The translations under genes were made by a program, and so were the position numbers. A DNA stretch of 9,223 nucleotides from an uncultured Bacteroidota bacterium (lineage in GTDB: Bacteria; Bacteroidota; Bacteroidia; B-17B0; Aurantibacillaceae): positions 1 to 9,223 of the forward strand of contig CALMNJ010000398.1 of the NCBI GenBank assembly GCA_937868675.1, given 5' to 3'. Below the pieces are notes generated by a model, which made no database searches, was not told the origin of the DNA, and saw only the letters and a program-made list of their open reading frames with translations. Positions 1 through 7,300 of this stretch are shown here, piece by piece. Position 1 is the stretch's first letter. Each line of letters begins with the position of its first letter.

Positions 1-1389
1 AACCTTCAGAATGGTTGTGTAGCAAGTAAGAATTTTCAGGTGTCGTCAAGCGCCGGATTTCCAACATTTACTATAACCAGCCCACAAAATTTTAAAATCG
101 GCTGCCTGTCGCAAAGTCTTGCACTTACGCAAATAGGGAATCCACAAACCAGTCCGCCAGGTGGATTTACCTCTTATACTTTGGTTACGGCATCTAGTGG
201 CAGCGTTCCTGTAACTGGGTCGCTCGGCAGTATAACGCAGTATAGCTTCACCAGCCCACTTAATTTTACCATCTTGGTGCGGGATAACAGCACATCCTGC
301 GAGGCAAGGGTACCGATCAGTATTATTAATAATACCATTGGACCACTGGTTAGCGTATCTCCGCAATTTCCGGTATTAAGCTGCCTTAACACCAGCCTTC
401 AACTTGTTGCCGGAAGCTCTGAGCAAAACGCCACGTATACATGGACGGATCCTTCATTAACGGTGAGTCAGGGAAGCGTGTGCGTGGCGGTCGCTAATCT
501 GGCGCAGGCCCAAACCAACACAGTACTCGGAAACTACACGGTTACTGTAACAGATAATGCCAGCCTTTGCAAAACCCAGAGTGTGGTGTCGGTATATCAA
601 AATATTTACAAACCCAATGTGGCCATTACTTTTGGTTTTGATGACACACTTACCTGTGCGAGTCAAACCATAACGATAGTCAATAACTCTTCAACAGGAA
701 TCCCGCCGGGCTCGGCTTTCCCATCCACCTTGGGAATTAATACAGTTGCCTGGTTTGGACCCGCCCCACAAAACAGTTTGGCTTCATTAAGCAGTTATGC
801 CCTTAACACTCCGGGTATTTATACCCTTGTTGCCAAAGATGGAAACAATGGTTGCACGGGCAGTGGAACCATTAATGTGGCCGATGCCCGCGATATTCCC
901 GTGCTGCAGCCTTTGCCATTAGTGTGCCTTGGAGCCAACGGCAGTGCGGTTTTGTGGCCAACCGTTGTAAGCACCGATACCTTACTGGCCTATAACTGGA
1001 CAGCGCCAGCAAATTATACCCTGATCGCCACTGGATCGGCTTCACAGTCGGTGAACTCGACCGGTGTGTTTACCCTTGAGGTATTTAACAGCGGCGGTTG
1101 TTCATCACAAAACACTTACAGTGTGTCGGATTGTGTTTCGCTTTCACAACACAACAAAGAGCCGGTTATAAAGTTAATACCAAATCCGTTTTCGGAAGGG
1201 TTTACAATTATTGGTGAATTTGCCGGGGCTGAGTTACAGGTGTTTGATTTAACCGGCAAATGTTTAGCAACGGAAATAGTCTTTTCGGGGATTAAGGTTA
1301 ATGCAGGCGATCTTGAACCCGGGATATATTTTGCTCGCATCATGCATCAGGGCCGCAGCCTCTATTCAACCAAAGTGATAAAGGAATAG
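1..1389 (+). CDS. Large T9SS-exported surface protein with Ig-like repeats, 3' part only
   Basis: The reading frame is open from the first base, so the true start lies upstream; a GTG at position 40 is only an internal codon. The visible 462 residues (numbered from base 1) hold four consecutive Ig/PKD-like modules. Each has one cysteine near its start and one near its end: residues 35/100, 128/190, 219/285 and 309/367. A lone NGC at residue 6 looks like the end of an earlier module, so more repeats probably precede. The second half of each module carries a YTVTVTDN-like strand, as usual for this fold. The last 70 or so residues are a T9SS type A sorting domain. The protein is inferred to be exported by Sec and then T9SS and either anchored on the cell surface or released. 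No enzymatic domain is visible, so adhesion or a structural role is a guess. No clear hairpin/T-tract terminator follows the stop. Confidence is high for family and localisation, low for function. Confidence 0.85.
   Translation, partial: NLQNGCVASKNFQVSSSAGFPTFTITSPQNFKIGCLSQSLALTQIGNPQTSPPGGFTSYTLVTASSGSVPVTGSLGSITQYSFTSPLNFTILVRDNSTSCEARVPISIINNTIGPLVSVSPQFPVLSCLNTSLQLVAGSSEQNATYTWTDPSLTVSQGSVCVAVANLAQAQTNTVLGNYTVTVTDNASLCKTQSVVSVYQNIYKPNVAITFGFDDTLTCASQTITIVNNSSTGIPPGSAFPSTLGINTVAWFGPAPQNSLASLSSYALNTPGIYTLVAKDGNNGCTGSGTINVADARDIPVLQPLPLVCLGANGSAVLWPTVVSTDTLLAYNWTAPANYTLIATGSASQSVNSTGVFTLEVFNSGGCSSQNTYSVSDCVSLSQHNKEPVIKLIPNPFSEGFTIIGEFAGAELQVFDLTGKCLATEIVFSGIKVNAGDLEPGIYFARIMHQGRSLYSTKVIKE
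1168..1386 (+). other. T9SS type A C-terminal sorting domain (within the upstream CDS)
   Basis: Residues about 390-462 of the partial protein show the three landmarks of the type A sorting signal: PNPF at 394-397, VFDLTGK at 414-420 and GIYFARI at 441-447. The protein ends in a short basic tail, TKVIKE. In known T9SS substrates this beta-sandwich domain directs passage through the outer membrane and is then usually cleaved off by PorU-type sortases. It comes straight after the last Ig-like module with only a short linker. Confidence 0.88.
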
Positions 1390-1472
1390 CTGATGCATCC
1401 ACATTAATACCAAACTAAATCCTGTTTTCGATCGAACCGGCAGAAAAACTGACCCCAGAGACCTTAATTTAT

Positions 1473-1503
1473 TTTGCAGATAAATTAAATGTGGCTATAT
1501 TTG
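1473..1503 (+). promoter_or_regulatory. Bacteroidota-type promoter for rpsO
   Basis: TTTG at 1473-1476 is followed by exactly 19 bases and then TATATTTG at 1496-1503. This is a full match to the -33/-7 consensus TTTG-N19-TAnnTTTG used by the primary sigma factor of Bacteroidota. Transcription should start a few bases after 1503, which leaves a leader of only about 20 nt before the rpsO ATG at 1530. The match is seen directly; its use as a promoter is inferred. Confidence 0.8.
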
Positions 1504-1529
1504 CGGCTGATTTTTAAAAAGTAGATAAC

Positions 1530-1799
1530 ATGTATCTGACATCACAAGTTAAGAAAGACATCTTTAAACAATACGCAGGTAACGAGAAAAACACCGGCAG
1601 TTCTGAATCGCAGATCGCACTCTTTACACACCGTATTGATCACCTGACTGAACATTTGAAAAAAAATAAAAAAGATTTTGGCACACAACGTGCGCTCCTC
1701 AATCTTGTAGGCAAGCGTCGTGCGTTACTGGATTACCTGAAGAAAACAGATTTGATGCGCTACCGTGCGATTATCAAAACGCTGGATATTCGTAAATAA
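1530..1799 (+). CDS. rpsO: 30S ribosomal protein S15
   Basis: This is a complete 89-residue protein, the usual length for bacterial S15. It binds 16S rRNA in the central domain early in assembly of the 30S platform and contributes to a bridge with the 50S subunit. The family signature is clear: GSSESQIALFTHRI near residues 23-36, then HLTEHLKKNKKDFGTQR, then LVGKRRALLDYLKK, and a basic end (DIRK). DFGTQR replaces the DHHSRR common in Proteobacteria; I recall GTQR as the usual form in Bacteroidota. The ATG start is supported by the typical N-terminus MYLT and by the promoter placed about 27 bp upstream. There is no Shine-Dalgarno sequence; the leader is A/T-rich (tttttaaaaagtagataac), which is normal for this phylum. 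The gene lies directly upstream of pnp, a widely conserved order, and is followed by a strong terminator. Confidence 0.98.
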   Translation: MYLTSQVKKDIFKQYAGNEKNTGSSESQIALFTHRIDHLTEHLKKNKKDFGTQRALLNLVGKRRALLDYLKKTDLMRYRAIIKTLDIRK

Positions 1800-1824
1800 T
1801 ATCAAAGGCATTATTTATAGAGGG

Positions 1825-1858
1825 GGCATTTCGGATCACAATTCGAAATGCCTTTTTT
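1825..1858 (+). terminator. Rho-independent terminator after rpsO
   Basis: GGCATTTCG (1825-1833) pairs perfectly with CGAAATGCC (1844-1852) around a 10-base loop, followed by six T residues (1853-1858). It starts 25 bases after the rpsO stop. As pnp lies only about 90 bp further on, in the same direction and without an obvious promoter of its own, the hairpin may act as a partial terminator that sets the rpsO:pnp ratio. Confidence 0.9.
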
Positions 1859-1912
1859 GTTAAAGCTTGCCTGGCAACGAAAACAAAAAACAATTTAATA
1901 AAATATAAACCA

Positions 1913-1931
1913 ATCCCGAAAACGTCGGGAT
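1913..1931 (+). promoter_or_regulatory. Perfect stem-loop in the pnp leader
   Basis: ATCCCGA (1913-1919) and TCGGGAT (1925-1931) form a perfect 7-bp stem with the 5-base loop AAACG, ending 16 bases before the pnp ATG. No T-tract follows, so it is not a terminator for pnp-direction transcripts. In E. coli the pnp leader contains a stem-loop cut by RNase III, after which PNPase represses its own synthesis. A similar post-transcriptional role here is possible but only inferred; the E. coli structure is longer. A simple mRNA 5'-stabilising hairpin or a dispersed genomic palindrome are alternatives. Confidence 0.45.
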
Positions 1932-1947
1932 ACCTAAAACAAACAAC

Positions 1948-4086
1948 ATGTCACAAATTGGAATTACTCACAGTTTCGACATTGGCGATGGACGTACCAT
2001 CAGCCTCGAAACAGGAAAATTAGCAAAACAAGCCGATGGCTCGGTGGTGGTGCGTCTCGGCGACACCATGATTCTGGCCACGATCGTCAGCTCAAAGGAA
2101 GCGAAAGAAGGCGTAGACTTTTTACCGCTCACGGTTGATTATCAGGAAAAATACGCTTCATCGGGCCGATTTCCGGGAGGCTTTTTTAAACGCGAAGCCA
2201 AATTATCTGATTACGAAATACTCATCAGCCGCATTGTTGACCGCGCCCTGCGTCCGCAATTCCCTGACGATTACCATGCCGACACTCAGGTCATGCTTTC
2301 GCTTATTTCTTCCGACAAGGAAAATATGCCGGATGCGCTTGTGGGCCTGGCGGCTTCGGCAGCCATTGCTGTCAGCGATATCCCGTTTAATGGTCCCATC
2401 AGCGAAGTGCGCGTGGGCAAAATAGATGGTAAACTTGTTATCAATCCAACACGCGCGCAACTTGCAGGCAGCACCATTGATATGATAGTTGCTGCTTCGG
2501 CCAGCGATATTGCCATGGTGGAAGGCGAGATGACGGAAATAAGCGAGGCAGAAATGCTGGAGGCCATTCAGTTTGCCCATGCAGCCATTAAGGTTCAGAT
2601 AAATGCCATTAATGCTTTTGCCGAAAAAGCCGGCATAAAACCTAAACGCCAATACAGCCACGAAACCAACGATGCGGATCTGAAAGAAAAGGTGTTTAAA
2701 GAAACTTACGACGCTGTATATGCAGCAGCCAAAAAGCTTGATGCCAACAAAAACAACCGTAAGGAAAATTTCAAGGCACCGCTTGAGGAGTTCAAAAAAC
2801 AATTTACTGAAGAACAACTGGATGAAAAAGAATCTCTGATCAATAAATACTATCATGAGGTGGAGTACAAAGCGGTTCGCAGAATGGCAATTGATGAAAA
2901 GGTTCGCCTTGATGGCCGTAAAACAACCGACATTCGTCCGATTTGGAGTGAGGTAGGGTATTTGCCTGGTCCGCACGGAAGCGCCGTGTTTACACGTGGC
3001 GAAACACAGTCGCTAACTACTGTAACACTGGGTACTCCAATGGACAAACTTAAAATTGATGGGGCGTTTATTCAGGGAGAAGAAACATTTTTATTGCACT
3101 ACAACTTCCCCGGCTTTAGCACCGGTGAGGCAAAACCAAACAGGGGCCCCGGCCGTCGCGAAGTAGGGCACGGAAACCTGGCCTTGCGTGCGCTTAAAAA
3201 AGTGGTGCCTCTGAATACAGGGTACACCATCCGTGTGGTGAGCGATATTCTTGAAAGCAATGGTTCTTCGAGTATGGCTACGGTTTGCGCCGGATGCCTT
3301 GCGCTTATGGATGCCGGAGTTCAGATATCCAAACCGGTTGCCGGCATCGCTATGGGGCTTATTACAGACGAGAGCAATAACTATGCAATACTTTCGGATA
3401 TTCTTGGCGACGAAGATCACCTTGGCGACATGGACTTCAAAGTATGCGGAACCAAAGACGGTATCACCGCGGTACAGATGGATCTTAAAGTGAATGGCTT
3501 ACCGTACGAGGTAATGGCAAAAGCCCTTGCGCAGGCCCGCGAAGGCCGTCTGCACATTATGGGCGAGATGATGAAGACCATGGATAAACCACGCGAAGAT
3601 TACAAACCGCATGCACCACGCTTTGAGCGTATTGTTATTGCCGGTGAGTTTATTGGCGCGGTAATTGGCCCCGGTGGTAAAGTCATTCAGGAAATGCAAA
3701 AGTCAACCAATACCACCATTGTTATTACTGAAGAAGGAAAGAATGGTATTGTAGAGGTGTTTGGAACCAACCTGGCCGACGTTAATGCGGCAAAGGCACG
3801 CATCAAAGCGATTGTGGCTGTTCCCGAAATTGGCGATGTTTACCAGGCCAAGGTAAAAACAATTATGCCTTATGGTGCATTTGTTGAGATACTTCCTGGT
3901 AAGGATGGATTGCTACACATAAGTGAATACGATTGGAAACGTCACGAAACGCTTGAAGGTGTTTTGAATGAAGGCGATGTTATAGAGGTGAAATATGTAG
4001 GCGACGATCCAAAAACAAAGAAAATAAAACTGAGCCGCAAAGTGCTTTTGCCAAAGCCGGCAACGGCCGATAAAAAAGAAGCCTGA
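1948..4086 (+). CDS. pnp: Polynucleotide phosphorylase (PNPase)
   Basis: This is a complete 712-residue enzyme that degrades RNA 3'-to-5' using phosphate, releasing nucleoside diphosphates; it can also add tails in reverse. It works in the cytoplasm as a trimer. Domain order is standard: first RNase PH core (about 14-145) with the RNA-contacting loop FFKR at 79-82; a helical linker (about 235-310, lysine and glutamate rich); second, catalytic RNase PH core (about 320-540); KH domain (about 561-625) with GPGGK at 574-578; and S1 domain (about 627-700). The phosphate-binding motif SNGSSS is at 437-442. The metal and catalytic residues match those of E. coli (D486, D492, K494): D490 in GDEDHL, then D496 and K498 in GDMDFK. 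Nothing essential is missing. The ATG start is the first in frame that gives the usual N-terminus; its leader is A-rich (aaaacaaacaac) without a Shine-Dalgarno. I found no clear promoter between rpsO and pnp, so read-through from the rpsO promoter is likely. Confidence 0.98.
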   Translation: MSQIGITHSFDIGDGRTISLETGKLAKQADGSVVVRLGDTMILATIVSSKEAKEGVDFLPLTVDYQEKYASSGRFPGGFFKREAKLSDYEILISRIVDRALRPQFPDDYHADTQVMLSLISSDKENMPDALVGLAASAAIAVSDIPFNGPISEVRVGKIDGKLVINPTRAQLAGSTIDMIVAASASDIAMVEGEMTEISEAEMLEAIQFAHAAIKVQINAINAFAEKAGIKPKRQYSHETNDADLKEKVFKETYDAVYAAAKKLDANKNNRKENFKAPLEEFKKQFTEEQLDEKESLINKYYHEVEYKAVRRMAIDEKVRLDGRKTTDIRPIWSEVGYLPGPHGSAVFTRGETQSLTTVTLGTPMDKLKIDGAFIQGEETFLLHYNFPGFSTGEAKPNRGPGRREVGHGNLALRALKKVVPLNTGYTIRVVSDILESNGSSSMATVCAGCLALMDAGVQISKPVAGIAMGLITDESNNYAILSDILGDEDHLGDMDFKVCGTKDGITAVQMDLKVNGLPYEVMAKALAQAREGRLHIMGEMMKTMDKPREDYKPHAPRFERIVIAGEFIGAVIGPGGKVIQEMQKSTNTTIVITEEGKNGIVEVFGTNLADVNAAKARIKAIVAVPEIGDVYQAKVKTIMPYGAFVEILPGKDGLLHISEYDWKRHETLEGVLNEGDVIEVKYVGDDPKTKKIKLSRKVLLPKPATADKKEA

Positions 4087-4089
4087 TTT

Positions 4090-4116
4090 TAAAAACCGCC
4101 TTCGGGCGGTTTTTTT
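4090..4116 (+). terminator. Rho-independent terminator after pnp
   Basis: CCGCC (4096-4100) and GGCGG (4105-4109) enclose a TTCG tetraloop, and the stem is extended by A residues (4090-4095) facing seven T residues (4110-4116). It begins right after the pnp stop at 4084-4086. The A-tract/T-tract symmetry would allow it to work for transcription in either direction. Confidence 0.95.
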
Positions 4117-4151
4117 GTTAATATTCTGGTAAAGAACCTGTCTAAGTTTAG

Positions 4152-4172
4152 GGGTAGAATTTCGTTCTACTC
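4152..4172. repeat. Short inverted repeat in the pnp/surface-protein spacer
   Basis: GTAGAA (4154-4159) and TTCTAC (4165-4170) are perfect arms around the loop TTTCG. They extend by a G-T wobble (4153/4171) and a G-C pair (4152/4172) to an 8-bp stem. There is no T-tract on either side, so it does not look like a terminator. It could be an operator-like palindrome, an RNA hairpin in a long leader of the downstream gene, or chance. The rest of the spacer (4117-4279) shows no gene and no exact promoter consensus. Confidence 0.35.
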
Positions 4173-4266
4173 ATTAATAAACAGGTTTTAATAACTGGTG
4201 TCAAGTAATGGCCGGTAAAAAAGACATATTTTGTTATTTTAGAGCCTAATTCACCGAATAAAAATC

Positions 4267-4270
4267 GGGG
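4267..4270 (+). promoter_or_regulatory. Possible weak ribosome binding site before a TTG start
   Basis: A GGGG run lies 9 bases before the TTG at 4280-4282. It is a poor Shine-Dalgarno match, and Bacteroidota often use none. Its value is that it is the only purine/G cluster suitably placed for the start chosen for the large downstream protein. Confidence 0.3.
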
Positions 4271-4279
4271 TTTCAGTTT

Positions 4280-4357
4280 TTGTATCCGACAAAAAAATAC
4301 CTTCGTTTTTTTTACCTGCTTTTTCTGGGTGTCTCCTTTATTTCTGCCACCTTTTCT
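4280..4357 (+). other. Sec signal peptide of the giant surface protein
   Basis: Residues 1-26 have a basic start (TKKYLR, 4-9), a hydrophobic core (FFYLLFLGVSFI, 10-21) and a likely cleavage site after S26 in ATFS-Q. An end in FSQ or similar is common in Bacteroidota secreted proteins, leaving Q27 as the mature N-terminus. No lipobox cysteine is present, so it is not a lipoprotein. The presence of this peptide directly after the TTG is the main support for that start codon. Confidence 0.8.
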
Positions 4358-7300
4358 CAAAACAGAAATGTCAGCGGGCAAAAGGGCTTCTCCGTTGCGG
4401 GTGATGTTTTCGGGCAGCGTGTGTTTATTGAAAACAGAGGGCAGTTTGACCGTTTTTCGCAAAATGGGGAAAAGGTTTTGTTTGGATATGAAGCCGGAGG
4501 GGAGAGGATGTATTTCACTAAAAAGGGAATTATTTACCTGCTTCAGAAAGAATTCGAAGTATCAGAACGGCAGCGAGAGCGCGCCGAACATGGTAAGGAA
4601 ATGCATTTAAAACAGCCCGAGCGGCATTGGCTTACTGCAGGCTGGGTAAACGCAAGCCCTCAGGTTGATGTTAAGGCCGAAGAGCAGCAAAGTCATTACT
4701 TCACTTATGGAACCCGGGATCTCAATTCAGCAACATTCAAAAAACTTACGTATCAGAATATTTACCCCAACATTGATTTGGTAATAACGATACCGGAGGA
4801 TAAGCCCAATGGCATCAAATACAGTTTTGTGTTGCGTCCGGGTGCCAGGGAGGAAAATATTAAAATATTGTATTCGGAAGAACTGCGGAAGATAAAGCGG
4901 AGTGATGAAGGGGATCTGATAATCAAGACACCACTTTTTGATATTATTGAGCATGCCCCAAAAACATTTTACGATCAGGGAGAGCAAATTGGCTCAACAT
5001 TTATTTTGAATGAAGACACCATAGGATTTAAACTTCAGAATAATCTTGACCGATCCAAAACCATTGTCATTGATCCATGGGTTTCGGCCATTACGTTTAC
5101 ACTTACCAATTCGGGCTTTGACGTGGATTATGATATTGCCGGAAACCTGTTTGTGTATGGAAGTCTTAATCAAAGCAAAATAGCAAAATACAACCCAACC
5201 GGCTTGCTTCAGTGGGTTTTCAGTGGCTCGGTTACCGCCCTTAACTGGGGAACGGCCGGAGTAAGCAATTTTGTGGTGATGCGGGCAAACGGTAAGTGTT
5301 ATACAGGTCAGGGCGTTGCCTCCAACGCTTCCATTATCAGAATAGATGCAAACGGAAACTACGACAATTTTGTTTCGGCAGGAGTGACCAGTTGGAACGA
5401 GGTTTGGGACCTGGCCTATCACTGTTCAACCGGAAATATATACGGCATAGGCGGCAGCACGGCCTCTAATCAGTCTGCTGGCATCTTAAATCAGGTTACC
5501 GGAGCCATTACACCCGTTGCTTTTTTTCCGAATATTACAACCGTGGGGCATGATGTGGCGTGTTATGCTGCTGATGATAATGGTGCTTTTTTCTGGATAT
5601 ATTCCTCCAACTTTTCTCCCGCAATGAGCAACAAAATTGCACGGATTAATTCTGCATTTACCTCTTCGGTTTGGATTGTATCAAGTGGTTACAGCACCTT
5701 AAACGAGTATGCCAACAAAGGGAACTTTGTCAGCGGTTCAAGTTCAAATGGCATCAATTGTTTGGCTGTAAACCTCAACTATTTGTATTATTACGATGGG
5801 TTAAATTTTGCGGTGTACAATAAAACAACCGGGGCTCCAATATATTCGCTGGCCGTTATTTCCACTACTCTGGCGCGCCAATTTGCAGGTATTGCCGTGG
5901 ATGATTGTGACAATGTTTATCTTGGCACTAACAATAGCATACTGATGTACAATTTTAACGGTTCGTCGTTAACGTCATTAGGTTCTATTCCACTTTCAGG
6001 ATCTTACGTTTATGACATCAAGCTTGATAAACAAACCAACCTGCTTTACGTTTCAGGTAGCGGATTTGTTGGCGTTTATAACGCGATATCCAGTACGACC
6101 TGCTGTCCGGCAATTACAAGTTGTGCGTTTAATAACAACACACCGCCATTTTCAATCAATACTTCGGTAAACTGCGCAACCCTGGGATCGGCCACGGTGA
6201 CCGCGAATAATCCAACATTCGGACCATATTCATATACCTGGATGCCGGTTAACCAAACGGGCTCTGTTGCCACCAACCTGACTCCTGGAAATTATACAAT
6301 TCTGGTAACGGGAACTGGATGCCCTGGCACCTCAAGCAGCAACGTTGCATTGGCGCCACAAAATACATTAACAGCTTCGGTGGCGGTGGGTTACAGCGGA
6401 TGCCCCGTGCCAAATTCGGGAACCGCATCCATTGTAAACCTTACTGGTGGTTCTGGCAACCAATTCTACGCATGGGCTTCGCCGGCGGGTGTTCAAACAA
6501 CCTCAATCGCAACCGCTATCAGCACGGGAAGTATCTATACAGTCACCGTAACCGACGCGCTTACTGCCTGTCAGTTTTCGCAAACATTCACTTTAACACC
6601 CGCAACATCACCAACCCCGGCCTTATCAGCCTCATCGGCCACCGCATGTGTTGGATTAAATGTTAACTTATCGGCCCTGGCTATTGGTGGTAGTCCGCCT
6701 TTCAATTTCAGTTGGGCGTTACCCATTACCGGCACCTCCTTTACTACTTCCGTCAGTTCACAAACAGCGGGTCCGATAGTATATACGGTTTATGTTACTG
6801 ACCAAAATAACTGTCAGAAAACAGCAACCACCAGTGTCAATTATATTTCAGGACCAACGCTCTCAGTGCCCAACGTAACGGTTTGTCCATCAGCAACGGG
6901 TACCCTCACGGCGAGTGGTGCCAGTTTTTATTTATGGAACGGAAGCCAGGGGTCAAACACCTTTGCTGCAGCCCCGCCTGTACCAACGCAATATACAATA
7001 ACCGGGGTTTCGTCCGGATGTTCAAGTTCTGTAACTGCTTCTATTTCACCTGTGGCTGCGCCGGTTCCAACAATTACATCTAACGCACCAGTTTGTTTTG
7101 GACAATCTCTCAGTTTGTCTGCATTAGGTGCCACCGCAGCCATCTGGACAGGTCCTTCGGGTTATAATTCCTCTGCAACCAATACGGTTATCTCTGCGGC
7201 TCAACTAACACACAACGGTAGTTATCAGGTAACCATAACGGCAGCCAACTCCTGTACGGCCACTGCAAGTAAGTCCGTAACCATATACTCATTGCCAGTG

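Noticed and set aside
40..42. GTG at position 40 as the start of the first gene
   Set aside because: The frame is open upstream to the window edge and residues 1-13 continue the Ig-like repeat pattern (an NGC cysteine at residue 6). There is no signal peptide after the GTG, which a T9SS cargo needs.
1392..1436. Small palindromes GATGCATC (1392-1399) and TTCGATCGAA (1427-1436) after the first gene
   Set aside because: They are self-complementary without a loop, have no T-tract and are short enough to arise by chance, so I do not call a terminator or an operator.
2203..2976. Minus-strand open frame of 257 codons inside pnp
   Set aside because: It lies wholly antisense to a clearly real, full-length pnp. 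The protein has no recognisable family and looks like a shadow of the conserved coding sequence.
4227..4233. TATTTTG as a -7 promoter element for the giant gene
   Set aside because: It is one base short of TAnnTTTG and no TTTG or TTG lies about 19 bases upstream.
4208..4249. Tiny upstream frame (ATG, 13 codons) in the same frame as the giant protein
   Set aside because: It ends at TAA 4247-4249, a second in-frame TAA follows at 4259-4261, and there is no ribosome binding site. It could only matter if either stop were a sequencing error; nothing else supports it.
4148..4462. Minus-strand open frame of 104 codons across the spacer and the start of the giant gene
   Set aside because: It overlaps the pnp/surface-protein spacer and the signal-peptide coding region, has no recognisable domain, and its composition (lysine/phenylalanine rich) is what the complement of this AT-rich stretch would give.
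6319..6666. Plus-strand open frame of 115 codons inside the giant gene
   Set aside because: It is in a different frame from the Ig/PKD reading frame, which is uninterrupted here and has clear domain motifs; the alternative product resembles no family.
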